From positions 2,790,001 through 2,854,000 of the forward strand of contig OZ245030.1 of the NCBI GenBank assembly GCA_965223985.1: 64,000 nt of DNA. Reading direction: 5' to 3'. This document shows positions 26,248-35,389 of this stretch, one piece after another. The DNA is from JAPPKS01 sp963667895. Its GTDB lineage: Bacteria; Poribacteria; WGA-4E; PCPOR2b. The position numbers and the translations under genes were made by a program. Numbering within the stretch: the stretch's first letter is position 1; every line of letters starts with the position of its first letter. Below the pieces are notes generated by a model. It had not been told where the DNA came from. It ran no database searches and saw only the letters and a list, made by a program, of their open reading frames with translations.

Positions 26248-26649
26248 ATGGCTGATGTTGAAAAATTTATTGATGAGATAAGTAATATGACGGTTCTGGA
26301 ACTTTCCGATTTGGTGAAAGCCTTGGAAGATAAATTTGGTGTTAGTGCAGTTGCGCCGATGATGGTGGCAGGTGCCGGTATGGCGCCGGCAGGAACGGTC
26401 GAAGGCGCTGCTGCAGAGGAGGCCGCCGAAGAGGAGCAAACCGAGTTTAATGTGCAGTTGAAAGAAATCGGTCCCAATAAGATTCCGGTTATCAAAGAGG
26501 TACGGGCAATTTCCGGACTTGGCCTCAAAGAAGCTAAAGAGAAGGTCGAATCGGTGCCGACAGTTGTCCAAGAAGCCGTTAGCAAAGATGACGCCGAGAA
26601 ATTTAAGGCGCAGTTGGAGGCGGTTGGCGCTACCGTAGAAATCCTCTAA
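26248..26649 (+). CDS. rplL: 50S ribosomal protein bL12 (L7/L12)
   Basis: 133 residues. N-terminal dimerisation domain (EFIDEISNM-like, LSDLVKALEDKFGV), alanine/glutamate hinge at about 40-65, and C-terminal factor-binding domain (EFNVQLKEIGPNKIPVIKEV, GLGLKEAKEKVESVP). AAAGGAA precedes the ATG. It is followed by a terminator rather than by rpoB. Confidence 0.97.
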   Translation: MADVEKFIDEISNMTVLELSDLVKALEDKFGVSAVAPMMVAGAGMAPAGTVEGAAAEEAAEEEQTEFNVQLKEIGPNKIPVIKEVRAISGLGLKEAKEKVESVPTVVQEAVSKDDAEKFKAQLEAVGATVEIL

Positions 26650-26675
26650 ACACATATTTCTCAGATAGATACCTG

Positions 26676-26770
26676 ACCCAATAGGAAGTATACAAATGTC
26701 GAAAGCTGCGAATTTGACTAGCATTCGACGATTTTGAGTTTTAAACTCGCTTCTTATTGGGTTTTCTTTT
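26676..26770 (+). terminator. Terminator after rplL
   Basis: ACCCAATAGGAAG (26676-26688) pairs with CTTCTTATTGGGT near 26750-26762 (one mismatch), followed by a T-rich tract. The long loop contains smaller hairpins. It ends the ribosomal-protein operon where rpoB would normally begin. Confidence 0.6.
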
Positions 26771-26794
26771 GCTTACGGAGGCGGTTCATCCGCG

Positions 26795-27628
26795 ATGATT
26801 CACATTTTTTATCTCGTTTTTAGCCAATTGGCTGTTGGCGGTTTTGGGTTACTTCTCATTGTTCCCAAAGGATTAGTTGGACGTGGTTTTTTTAGACTGA
26901 TGGGAGCTATCTATCTCTTTGTCATGATACTAACGCGTTTCGCTAACCTCGCGATTAGTGGTGGCCCCATCAGCTTAAAATGTTTCTTCTTCTCATTTGG
27001 TGGACACGATTCCGCATTCGTCCTTGCCTTCTTGCTTCTGACCTTAGCCTACACGATGAGCTTGTGGATAAGATCGGATGTCATTAGCCGGGTACTCCTA
27101 TTCGCTGGGACGATTTTGGGGTTCACTTGGATTGTGTACAGCACTCAAGGCTATCTAGGAAAAATCGATCTCCCTGCGGAAAAATTTCTGCTGACCTTGC
27201 AGTTTCTGGTTTCGGCTGTTTTACTTGGTGTGGTGAATAGCGGTATGTGGTTTGGACATTGGTATCTCGTTACCCCGCGTCTACCTATCATTCATCTGAA
27301 GAGATTCAACAGAATCTTTCTTGTTTCACTTATGTTCTCAATTTCCCTCTTTGCTCTTAACATCTTTCTTAGAAGGCAGTCTGAGAATGCTATTTCGCTA
27401 ACCACTTTTCATCAAATCGTTTTTGGTCTCAGGTTGCTGGTCGGATTTGGCGGATCTGTCACACTATATCTCATCACCTGGTACTGTCTGCGCGATCAAG
27501 CAGTGGAGCACGATGCTGTTGGAGCAACAAGAGCTGCCACTGGATTTCTCTACATAGCCATGTTGACCGTATTCACGGGTGAACTTTGTGGACGTCTGTT
27601 GTATTTGGAAATTGGGTTTATATTGTAG
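26795..27628 (+). CDS. Polytopic membrane protein of unknown function
   Basis: 277 residues with about eight hydrophobic segments spread over the whole length. A motif NSGMWFGHWYLVTPRLPI around residue 150 is the most distinctive part; I have a faint memory of similar phrases in uncharacterised membrane proteins but no family name. It lies downstream of the rplL terminator with CGGAGGCGG 12 bases before the ATG, and is probably transcribed alone. No catalytic motif is evident. Confidence 0.75.
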   Translation: MIHIFYLVFSQLAVGGFGLLLIVPKGLVGRGFFRLMGAIYLFVMILTRFANLAISGGPISLKCFFFSFGGHDSAFVLAFLLLTLAYTMSLWIRSDVISRVLLFAGTILGFTWIVYSTQGYLGKIDLPAEKFLLTLQFLVSAVLLGVVNSGMWFGHWYLVTPRLPIIHLKRFNRIFLVSLMFSISLFALNIFLRRQSENAISLTTFHQIVFGLRLLVGFGGSVTLYLITWYCLRDQAVEHDAVGATRAATGFLYIAMLTVFTGELCGRLLYLEIGFIL

Positions 27629-27812
27629 GAACGGATTGTAATTGGGCGTGTCTGTAGGAAGGCAAATAGGCATTCACGATAAGGCACGCGCCATACGTCT
27701 GTTCTAAATCATCTAACTATATATATATGGATTCCGCGCACATTGCAAAGCCAATCCATACGGATTCTAGGCTTATTTCGATGCTCCTCTGATAGTTGGG
27801 TCACAGTACGTT

Positions 27813-27836
27813 AGGAAGGCAGGAAGGCAGGAAGGT
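27813..27836. repeat. Short tandem repeat, three units of AGGAAGGC
   Basis: Two exact eight-base units and a third with one change, in the gap between convergent genes. A TATATATATAT run lies about 95 bases upstream. Confidence 0.8.
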
Positions 27837-27848
27837 GGGTAGAACAGA

Positions 27849-29432
27849 TTATGTCTCATTATTGATTAGCGTAGCATCTAGTTTCTGTAGGACAGCATCC
27901 TTGGTGGTGGGATTTGCTTTGTATTGATAGTAGTGTCTGAGTACTTTGCCAACATGTTGTTCAGTTTGGCGCATTAACGGAACATTCCTCTTTACTCGTC
28001 CAGGACCTGCATTGTAAGCAGCGAGTGCAAGCGTATAATTGCCATCGTACTTTTTCAGCATACGGCTCAGATACTTAACGCCGGCTTCCAGGTTTTTGCG
28101 CGGATTGAAGCGTTCATCCGTTCGCGCATCTCTAGTTGGCTTGTTTGAATTCCGATAGTTTGGGACTTTAAGCCCAAGTTCCCGAGCGGTGAAAGACATC
28201 AATTGTGTCAGCCCAACTGCCCCGGAGTTTGAAATCGCATCAGGTTGGAAGTTTGATTCTACCCTTACCATGGCAAGGATGAGTTCAAGCTCAACGTCAT
28301 ACAGTTTTGCAATCTGTACGGTTGGGGAAGTACTGATTTTTCCGCTGTCCATCACTGATTGACGCTTCATCTCTCGGTGTTTTATACGGGAGATGGGTTG
28401 ATTGGTGTGAGTGGCGGGTTGGATGGGTTGATTCAGTTTTGGGCTAAGCGGATCGATTTTAGTTTTCAGGAAGGGACCAAATGTAACTCCGAAAGAAAGA
28501 AGATGTTTATGTTCCAGATTGGGCTGAGCCAGGTAGGCATAGTGAATCTGTTTGTCCCAACGATTAATCGAAAGTCCTAAGCTCCAGTCTAATAATTCCT
28601 CCCGATTTCTCAGATTAATCGCCGAGCCCAACCGAAAGGCGACCCCATGTACTCCCGCTTCCGCTCCTGCTTTAAATTTCCTCGCAGTTGCATCTAGCAT
28701 GCTGTTCAACTGCAAATGTTGGAGGGGTGTCCACGTTGCACCGAGGGCGAACTGCGTATCATACGTCTCAAGAATTCTACCTCTTCCATCCGGTATCTCT
28801 ACACCAGCGATATCTAACCACCTTGCACCAAATTTAAGGTTCGGTGTAATTTTTACAATAATTCCCAGGTCATAACTCTGTTTCCATCTACTGCCTCTGT
28901 AAGGAGCACGTCGGTACCCGATATTTCCCCCAATCAACCAATTTGTGCTCATCGATCTCGCATAGGATAAGATGGCTTGATTATGTCCCCTCTCGAACGT
29001 CCCAATCGGGTTGTTCGGATGTTCGATCAAGAAACGATCGTCACCGTTCAGATCCAGCAGGCTGAAACCGAATGTTCCGATTTTCGGATTAATCGGATAC
29101 CCAACAGAAAATCCGCCTTGTGAGAGATCGTAGATAAAATTTCCCTTTTGAAGGCTTGCAAGCCCTGCCGGATTCCATAACGCTCCAGTTGAATCATCGA
29201 CGCTACTGATAAAAGCGCCTCCCATCCCCAATGCTCTCGCGCCGATTTCAGGACGAGCCGCCGCGAGGGCGAATGAAGAAAACAATAGCGCAAAGAGTAC
29301 CGCTCCCGCGCAGATCTGATGACAACACCTATACCTATGACATCTGGATGTAGCGAGAGCTATCCACGCTTTTGCCTTTCCACCGGATTTCAAAATGTAG
29401 ATGGGGACCTGTTGCATGTCCACTACTCCCAC
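27849..29432 (-). CDS. Outer-membrane beta-barrel (PorV/UPF0164-like) fused to SLT lytic transglycosylase
   Basis: 527 residues. The signal-like hydrophobic stretch (about 40-58, ending SSFALAA) is followed by a PorV/FadL-type barrel at 61-322 (ARALGMGGAFISSVDDSTGA, WNPAGLASL, many alternating strands). A proline/threonine-rich linker (323-365) leads to a soluble lytic transglycosylase domain (366-505) with catalytic Glu392 in VRVESNF, then SNSGAVGLTQLM and AAYNAGPGRV. The reading frame is continuous. The start is uncertain: ATGs at 29432 and 29417 and a TTG at 29393 all lie inside the upstream M23 gene, which it overlaps by up to about 100 bases. The product would place a peptidoglycan-cutting domain on the periplasmic side of the outer membrane. 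It is paired with an M23 endopeptidase gene. Confidence 0.82.
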   Translation of the reverse strand: MGVVDMQQVPIYILKSGGKAKAWIALATSRCHRYRCCHQICAGAVLFALLFSSFALAAARPEIGARALGMGGAFISSVDDSTGALWNPAGLASLQKGNFIYDLSQGGFSVGYPINPKIGTFGFSLLDLNGDDRFLIEHPNNPIGTFERGHNQAILSYARSMSTNWLIGGNIGYRRAPYRGSRWKQSYDLGIIVKITPNLKFGARWLDIAGVEIPDGRGRILETYDTQFALGATWTPLQHLQLNSMLDATARKFKAGAEAGVHGVAFRLGSAINLRNREELLDWSLGLSINRWDKQIHYAYLAQPNLEHKHLLSFGVTFGPFLKTKIDPLSPKLNQPIQPATHTNQPISRIKHREMKRQSVMDSGKISTSPTVQIAKLYDVELELILAMVRVESNFQPDAISNSGAVGLTQLMSFTARELGLKVPNYRNSNKPTRDARTDERFNPRKNLEAGVKYLSRMLKKYDGNYTLALAAYNAGPGRVKRNVPLMRQTEQHVGKVLRHYYQYKANPTTKDAVLQKLDATLINNET

Positions 29433-30183
29433 TCAACCCGATTACCTGTCCACGTTTAACCTTTTGACCCGCTTTTACTCGAATCGCGGACAGGTGTCCA
29501 TACCATGTTGTATATCCACCAGTATGTTCAATGACAACGACTCTCCCATACCCACGATCCCATTTCGCGCGAACAACTCTCCCGCTTTTGGAGGCATAAA
29601 CACGTGTTCTCGATTTGGCTCGAAAATCGGTGCCGTGGTGGAACTTTAACCTCTTACTGATTGGATGGCGACGATAACCGTAATCAGAGGTAACTGTTAA
29701 ACGACTGCGCAATGGGGCTTTGAAACCGATTGCGTGGGGATTAGGGATAAAGAACTTTTGTTTCGGTTGAATCATGTGTGGGGATTTCAACTTGGGATTG
29801 GCAGACATTATGCTCCTCCACGAAACGTTGTGTTTTCTTCCAATTCCATATAACGTATCCCCTGTCTTAACTTTATACCAGTTACCATCAATCCGTTGGG
29901 AAGGTGCGACACCGGCGATGAATAACTTTCTTCCGATGTTCAATCGACGTGGAGAATGGATACGATTGGCGCTATAGATGGATCGCACGGATACATTGTA
30001 TTTCCTCGCAATACCCGATACAGTATCCCCCTTGCGTACGTTATGCCACAAGCCCCATGCCTGCGATGTGGCAGCTAAAGTTACATCTGTTGAATAAAAG
30101 AAAATCAGGATGGTTACAATTGCGCTAGTAAACGATAAACGTGGGCGTGAATATAGACCCGCGCTTGATGAACACCTTAGCAT
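29335..30183 (-). CDS. LysM-LysM-M23 (LytM-type) peptidoglycan endopeptidase
   Basis: 282 residues. Signal segment at about 17-37, two LysM domains (about 46-90 and 102-147, each with a GDTxxGIxRKxNVS pattern) and an M23 domain (about 160-280). Zinc ligands His182 and Asp186 in FHHGTDF and the HLH of GPHLHFE (261-263) are intact, so it should be an active metallo-endopeptidase cutting peptide cross-links. AAGGAG precedes the ATG. The downstream transglycosylase fusion begins inside its 3' end, so the two wall hydrolases are probably made together. Confidence 0.93.
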   Translation of the reverse strand: MLRCSSSAGLYSRPRLSFTSAIVTILIFFYSTDVTLAATSQAWGLWHNVRKGDTVSGIARKYNVSVRSIYSANRIHSPRRLNIGRKLFIAGVAPSQRIDGNWYKVKTGDTLYGIGRKHNVSWRSIMSANPKLKSPHMIQPKQKFFIPNPHAIGFKAPLRSRLTVTSDYGYRRHPISKRLKFHHGTDFRAKSRTRVYASKSGRVVRAKWDRGYGRVVVIEHTGGYTTWYGHLSAIRVKAGQKVKRGQVIGLSGSSGHATGPHLHFEIRWKGKSVDSSRYIQMS

Positions 30184-30352
30184 CTATTACTCCTTGTGAT
30201 GGAAAGGTTTATAACAAAGATTGTGTAATGAGGGGTTCGGCGTGATTTTGGGAAGTTGGGTTCCTCCTAAACCTTTGGAGATTGGTTGGGTAGGTGTCTC
30301 ACCCTCCCCTGAAATCAACACTTCGTCTAAATATGGGATAACGAAATAGAAA

Positions 30353-30841
30353 TTAGCTTGGTGTGACTGTTAGCAGTATCGTTTGCGTGTCTGTAAGGAC
30401 TTCGGTATCTGTAGCAACGCCTGAATCCTTAACCGAAATCACTTGGCTAACTCCCGTGGCAATCAGTTGGATGACTTCAACTTTGACTTCGAGAGTATCC
30501 AATGTCTGAGGCGCGGTCCAGCGTGCACTATGTTGATTCACAACTGAAAGTTCACCGTACCCTGTGACGTTCACCCAATTGAGTATGAGTTTTGTTCCTC
30601 GAATCCCGTCAACAGTCGCCGTCATGTTAACCGCTTCTCCCGCCTGAACAGTGGTCTTGCTCACCTCAACAGTAACGTTGAGTGATTGGCTTTGTTGGTC
30701 TACCTGTGGGAGATTATCGGTGTCCTCTTCCGGCTCTTGAATGGGATTTTCAATGCTACTACCGCCACAACTAATCAACCATACGACCAAGACGAATAAG
30801 ATGATGTGCGAACAAAGCGGTTGTTTGTATAATTTAGTCAT
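30353..30841 (-). CDS. Lipoprotein with Ig-like beta domain
   Basis: 162 residues. Signal peptide with lipobox LISC (Cys25), an acidic linker (NPIQEPEEDTDN), then a beta-rich region (about 50-160) with TTVQAGEAVNMTATV and ARWTAPQT, resembling bacterial Ig-like or PKD folds. AAGGAGAG lies before the ATG. Function unknown. The following gene on this strand is 512 bases away, so it is probably monocistronic. Confidence 0.75.
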   Translation of the reverse strand: MTKLYKQPLCSHIILFVLVVWLISCGGSSIENPIQEPEEDTDNLPQVDQQSQSLNVTVEVSKTTVQAGEAVNMTATVDGIRGTKLILNWVNVTGYGELSVVNQHSARWTAPQTLDTLEVKVEVIQLIATGVSQVISVKDSGVATDTEVLTDTQTILLTVTPS

Positions 30842-30992
30842 TGTTCTCTCCTTGAGCGCGAAAAGTGAAAGATAAGATGTACCAAAAAAAACGTCCTTAC
30901 GGTACGAAAAGTTTCAACAAGACAGGAGAGAATTACTACGATTGTCAATTTTTTTAGCAATTATTCTCTACTCTCTGTCTTGGAACTTTGGA

Positions 30993-31670
30993 TCAAGTAC
31001 ACTTTACGCAATAAACGGAAATGGTTGACGGGCGCCCTTCCGCAAATACAACGTAAGTCTGTCTCTTATGGGTAAACCCACAATGCTCAAGAAGATTCAA
31101 AAATCCAACGGCGTTGGTTCGACTCGGTTCAGAGACAACTGCTTCACCATCAGCAACGAGATGCCTCTGAAACAGAGATATGAGGGATCGCCAGTTTTTT
31201 TCCTCGTAGATGACGTCTGATGCAAGAATGAATGAAAATTTTCCTTTCACGCACGGTGCATTCCAATCCATTTGAGCGAAAGTTGCTCTGTCTGCACACC
31301 CTTGTTGCCAGACGTTGTACCGAGCTAACAATAGTGCGTCTCTTTCACAGTCGGTGAAAAGCACCTTGCCACCTTGCTGACACCCCACAATTCCAGCGAG
31401 TCCGAATCCACAACCGACCTCCAGGATGCGCTGCCCTGCTAATCTTCCGGTGAGATCGATGTGGTTCGCCAAACCAATTGATGAAGACCACAGATATATC
31501 CAGTAAGGAAGATGTAGTGTTCCGTCATAATCCTCTCGACTTAGAGTCTCGAGTAACGAATCAGGGTCCTCCACAACGTTCATAGAAATCTGCCTAGAGG
31601 CGAGTTGGATAATTCGTTCAGTAACTGGATAGCGGTGTTCGATTTGTCGGAGAAAATCGCTAATCTGCAT
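30993..31670 (-). CDS. SAM-dependent methyltransferase, METTL/lysine-methyltransferase-like
   Basis: 225 residues. SAM-binding motif I is ILEVGCGFGLAGI, motif II includes LFTDCERDALLLARYN, and ASDVIYE gives the D-x-x-Y signature of the seven-beta-strand family 16 (METTL) methyltransferases, many of which modify protein lysines. The substrate is unknown. No ribosome-binding site is visible at the ATG. It could be coupled loosely to the cyclase gene 254 bases upstream. Confidence 0.8.
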   Translation of the reverse strand: MQISDFLRQIEHRYPVTERIIQLASRQISMNVVEDPDSLLETLSREDYDGTLHLPYWIYLWSSSIGLANHIDLTGRLAGQRILEVGCGFGLAGIVGCQQGGKVLFTDCERDALLLARYNVWQQGCADRATFAQMDWNAPCVKGKFSFILASDVIYEEKNWRSLISLFQRHLVADGEAVVSEPSRTNAVGFLNLLEHCGFTHKRQTYVVFAEGRPSTISVYCVKCT

Positions 31671-31924
31671 AACCGTAGAATGGAGTGCATGAAATGGGCC
31701 GCACTGAAATGTAACAAGATTTCAAGCTGGAATGGCGTTTAGAATTCTTTCTTGTACATTTCCGTGCTCAAACCATCACCCCGGCGATCTCCCCTTCGTT
31801 AACGGCAGAATTCTTCGATTGTTCTGCTATTCATCAGCATTCTTCAGGGGAAATGCTACGAAATCATTCACGCACCCCTCCCGTGCAATCCCATGCTCGG
31901 TTCTTCGCTTCAGAGTGAGACTTT

Positions 31925-32596
31925 CTATGTGAAGGCGAAGACGCGCGTCGGGGCGCCGGAGCTCCGTACTAATTTCAGTGGTGCAATCACAACGTAAAAA
32001 TGTGTGGGTGCTTGGCTCAGGTTGCAAAGATCCTCCACTTGCGGAATACCTGCGCCGAGGAAGGTGCGATGTGCGGGGAACTCCCCTGTCTGATGTCCGG
32101 ACATCGCATCAATACTACACGCGTCCGTTCCAATAACCTTGATGTCTTTCTTGATGAGCAGTTCAGCAGCATCATCGCTAAAGCCAATCCATTTACGATT
32201 GAAGATGTCCTGAAATGCATATCTGTCCATTCCGGTTCGCATAAATACAACGCTTCCCGGAGAAATATCACCGTTCTTAGCCATCCATGTTTCAATATCT
32301 CCCGCAGTTACTGCATCTTCTAGTTGCTTGGTTGCAGAAAAATCCATCAGGATGGCATGCCCCGTCAACTTATCTTGAGGGATTTCAGCAATGGTATACC
32401 CATCGGGATACATCAGGCACGGAACGTCGATATGGGTCGAATAGTGACCGGATAAGTCAACGCGGCTCTCAAAGTAACCATCCTTCTCCATTGTTGCTGT
32501 GTCGTAAATCCTAGCAGGATGGATTGGAAGTTCCCTCGGACTGTTTTCATCGACTGGGTAGGAGAGATCTATGACTTTCTGAAAATTGATTTGCAT
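31925..32596 (-). CDS. Cyclase-family metal-dependent hydrolase (KynB-like)
   Basis: 223 residues, normal length. The family metal-binding motif H-x-G-T-H-x-D-x-P appears as GHYSTHIDVP (about 50-59), and DACSIDAMSG plus HRTFLGAGIPQVEDLCNL match the conserved C-terminal half. Members include kynurenine formamidase and isatin hydrolase. No other tryptophan-degradation gene is nearby, so the substrate is open. The G-to-S change within the metal motif is notable but occurs beside intact histidines and aspartate. Confidence 0.85.
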   Translation of the reverse strand: MQINFQKVIDLSYPVDENSPRELPIHPARIYDTATMEKDGYFESRVDLSGHYSTHIDVPCLMYPDGYTIAEIPQDKLTGHAILMDFSATKQLEDAVTAGDIETWMAKNGDISPGSVVFMRTGMDRYAFQDIFNRKWIGFSDDAAELLIKKDIKVIGTDACSIDAMSGHQTGEFPAHRTFLGAGIPQVEDLCNLSQAPTHFYVVIAPLKLVRSSGAPTRVFAFT

Positions 32597-32968
32597 TTCT
32601 ATTTACACTCTACATTGATCTACGTTTTCTCTTAACACTCTGGTAAATTATAGCACTGTACTGTTTTGAAATCAAGTCTGAAATCTCAGTAAATTAAAAT
32701 ACGGAAGGTGTTCCTTTTTGCATTGGAGCGTCTAAATCTTTCGACACAGAGGAAAAACCGTTAGTCCCATCTCGACTTTTGGTGTTCGATATTTTCTCCG
32801 TCAACAAGAATCTCAACTCGATGAAATCGGTCAAATAGAAGGAGAGTCTGTCTGCCACTACGAAAGATTCGAGGTGGTATCGTCCAAAGTGCGTCGGTCG
32901 TGTTTCGCGATTGACTGGTATGTATCAACATGGTACAATTCAGATCTCCGTACATATTGTCAAGAATA

Positions 32969-32998
32969 CGGGTTGACAGAGAAATTTGGGTCAACCCG
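32969..32998. promoter_or_regulatory. Perfect inverted repeat upstream of the Gfo/Idh/MocA gene
   Basis: CGGGTTGAC (32969-32977) and GTCAACCCG (32990-32998) with a 12-base spacer, 58 bases before the ATG at 33056. A TTGACA lies within it, but no matching -10 is seen. It suits a repressor operator. The rest of the 459-base gap (32597-33055) has no supported gene; a minus-strand frame at 32761-33018 is discussed under rejected items. Confidence 0.5.
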
Positions 32999-33055
32999 CT
33001 CATCTCTAACATTCTCAAAACTGGTCATTGATGTATATGAGGAGGAATCCAATAC

Positions 33056-34186
33056 ATGGCTTTGAAAGTCGGTGTAGTCGGTCTGAGTGGAATCGGCACT
33101 AACCATGCAAGTTGTTATGCAACCGACGAGTTGGCAGAGCTTGTAGCTGTCTGTGATGTTATCAAAGAGCGGTCGGACGGTGTGGCAGAACAGTTCGGTG
33201 TGAAGGCTTACTATAGTCTCAAGGATATGCTGGAGAGCGAATCCGAGCTTGACATTGTTGATGTCAGCACCGGAGGAAATGAGAACGGCAGTTGGCACTA
33301 CGAGTCAACCATACAGGCGCTGGATGCTGGGAAGCATGTTCTCGTCGAGAAACCTCTCTCCAATGACGTTCACGAAGCGCGAGAAATGGTTGCCAAGGCA
33401 GAAGAAAAAAAACTCTACCTCGGATGCAACTTGAACCATTATTTCACACCGCCGGCAGATCGGGCGAAGCAGTATATTGAGGATGGTGAAGTAGGGGAAC
33501 TTGTCTACTGCTTACATAAGATAGGATTCGCCGGGAGCGAATGGACCTATCGTCCTCAAGATTCACCCAAAGTTAAGGGCTTCCCGTACTTTCACATGAA
33601 AGCTTTTCTTTCGCACCCCTTCAGTGTGATGCGATATTTCTGCGGCGATGTCACGCACGTCCAAGCCTTTGTGGGTCGGACAAGCTTTCGTAAAAGTGCA
33701 GGCGACGTCATGTTGTCAATCAACAGCATACACGTCAAATTTGCCAATGACTGCATCGGTTATCTTCTCAGCCAACGGGGTGATACAACGTTTGGCTTGG
33801 GTGGCTGGTGGAGTATTGAAGTGGGTGGCACCCGAGGGACGTTCTGCGTGGAAAATTGCATTGAGAAGGTAACATTCTGGCCAGGTCCCGGTGCGGAAAA
33901 TTCCTCACAACCCGAGAAATTGGACGTTGGGGCACCTTCCATGCCCATCGTCACGAATACCGGAATAACAGATTTCGCGCAAACTTTTCCTCGGAGAATT
34001 CATGCTTTTCTGGAAGATATCACGGATAATGTGCATCAGGACCGATTAAGGGCTTCGGGGAGAGACGCATTGGCAGCTCTGGAATACACATGGGCGGCGA
34101 TGGAATCGTATAAACAGGGCGGCATTCTCGTTCGCCCCCATCCGTTGCCTCGATTGCACGGGAACCCCGAAAGTCCTGCGAATTAG
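33056..34186 (+). CDS. Gfo/Idh/MocA-family NAD(P)-dependent oxidoreductase
   Basis: 376 residues. The Rossmann start VGVVGLSGIGTNHA, the catalytic-region signature VLVEKPLSNDVHEA (about 96-109) and the C-terminal beta-sheet domain are all present. Family members oxidise or reduce sugars and cyclitols such as inositol, glucose or fructose. GAGGAGG before the ATG makes the start secure. It converges with a rhamnonate-dehydratase-like gene 36 bases away, so a role in sugar-acid catabolism is plausible, though substrate cannot be read from the sequence. Confidence 0.9.
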   Translation: MALKVGVVGLSGIGTNHASCYATDELAELVAVCDVIKERSDGVAEQFGVKAYYSLKDMLESESELDIVDVSTGGNENGSWHYESTIQALDAGKHVLVEKPLSNDVHEAREMVAKAEEKKLYLGCNLNHYFTPPADRAKQYIEDGEVGELVYCLHKIGFAGSEWTYRPQDSPKVKGFPYFHMKAFLSHPFSVMRYFCGDVTHVQAFVGRTSFRKSAGDVMLSINSIHVKFANDCIGYLLSQRGDTTFGLGGWWSIEVGGTRGTFCVENCIEKVTFWPGPGAENSSQPEKLDVGAPSMPIVTNTGITDFAQTFPRRIHAFLEDITDNVHQDRLRASGRDALAALEYTWAAMESYKQGGILVRPHPLPRLHGNPESPAN

Positions 34187-34222
34187 CTGGGTCAGTTCAA
34201 TGAAGTCTTATCATTGACCGTG

Positions 34223-35389
34223 TCAATCCCAAAAAGGCAGTATCCATTCTTGCTTAATGTCTAAGCCAAATCCAGGGCCATCATTCGGTGTAATGTAGCT
34301 GTCCTTAGGCACTGTTTCACCTTCAAACCGTTTTGTTTCTTCCAGAGGCACACCGGGCGCTGTTCCGACGAAGTATTCCACCCAAGGCGTATTGGGCATT
34401 GCAGCGGAGAGGTGAAGTCCATACTGATTCAGGCCGCCGCCGTGGAAAATGACGGTTAGCCCAGCAGCATCTGCCATATGGCAAATCTTAACACATTCCG
34501 TGATCCCACCAACCCAGAAAATATCCGGCTGAAGAATGTCCAAACACCCTTGCTCAATGAGCAACTTGAAGGGCCACCGGGTGTGTAGATGTTCTCCGCT
34601 AGCGAGGGACATCCAGTTTACGGCGTTGCGAACCTCTACGTGCCCAGCAATATCCTCGGGGATGAGAAATTCTTCCATCCATTTCAGTTGGTACGGCTTG
34701 AGCCGGCGCGCCAAACGAATCGTGTAATCGACATCGAAAGCCATGTAGCAATCCAGCATCATCTCTACACTATCACCGACCAACTCGCGTGTTTCAGCAA
34801 CGAGTATTTCATTCGCATTCAGACCCCATAGCCCGTCAGCGGGGCCATAAGGGCACGCCAGTTTCACAGCCTTGAAGCCGAGTTCAATCTGCCAATCTGT
34901 GTCGTTGCCAGTTGCATATGCGAAGAGATTATCTCGAACCGGCCCACCCAATAGCTCGTAAACTGGCTGGTTCCTGATTTTACCCATAACATCCCACAGG
35001 GCAAGGTCAATCGCACTCATTGCACAGCTTGTCAAGCCAAATGAACCGTAGGGCTTCGACATTCGGAACATCATGTCCCAGATTTTCTCGACTGCGAAAC
35101 AGTTTTCACCTATCAGCATTGGAGCGAAGTGGTCATCGATAACGGTAGCCACGGGGTTTCCAAACGAGGTCTGCCCTAGTCCCCACGTGCCATCTTCAAC
35201 GGTGACCTTCACAAAGACATCTCCCCATTTCGGCAGCCAACTAGACCGGTGACGTTTATATCTAGGATATTTCGACATCGGGTTGGCGACTTCCGCGCTT
35301 TCGACCCAAGACGCGCGTCGTGGTAGTGTGTGCTTTATGTCACGGAATGGAATGTTCACTTTGACAGCTTGTATCTCTTTAATCTTCAT
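34223..35389 (-). CDS. Mandelate racemase/enolase-superfamily dehydratase, L-rhamnonate-dehydratase-like
   Basis: 388 residues. Enolase-superfamily N-cap then barrel. Close resemblance to RhmD: PVYELLGGPVRD, LFAYATGN, the metal ligand in DCYMAFDVDY, KWMEEFLIPED, SGEHLHTRW, and the late histidine in VIFHGGGLNQYG. RhmD-type enzymes remove water from sugar acids to give 2-keto-3-deoxy acids. The exact sugar acid is uncertain. AGGGGAA precedes the ATG. The gene appears monocistronic. Confidence 0.87.
   Translation of the reverse strand: MKIKEIQAVKVNIPFRDIKHTLPRRASWVESAEVANPMSKYPRYKRHRSSWLPKWGDVFVKVTVEDGTWGLGQTSFGNPVATVIDDHFAPMLIGENCFAVEKIWDMMFRMSKPYGSFGLTSCAMSAIDLALWDVMGKIRNQPVYELLGGPVRDNLFAYATGNDTDWQIELGFKAVKLACPYGPADGLWGLNANEILVAETRELVGDSVEMMLDCYMAFDVDYTIRLARRLKPYQLKWMEEFLIPEDIAGHVEVRNAVNWMSLASGEHLHTRWPFKLLIEQGCLDILQPDIFWVGGITECVKICHMADAAGLTVIFHGGGLNQYGLHLSAAMPNTPWVEYFVGTAPGVPLEETKRFEGETVPKDSYITPNDGPGFGLDIKQEWILPFWD

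Noticed and set aside
27813..27836. CRISPR-like repeat
   Set aside because: Three directly abutting eight-base units without spacers; a simple tandem repeat. No CRISPR array or cas gene was seen in the window.
32761..33018. 85-codon minus-strand frame upstream of the Gfo/Idh gene
   Set aside because: The C-terminal part (LLFDRFHRVEILVDGENIE) vaguely resembles the end of a Mu/IS-type transposase. There is no ribosome-binding site, no other transposase part and no terminal repeats, so it was not called.
34197..34217. Bidirectional terminator between the convergent Gfo/Idh and enolase-superfamily genes
   Set aside because: A seven-base inverted repeat (TCAATGA/TCATTGA) exists but neither side has a T tract, so the support is too weak.
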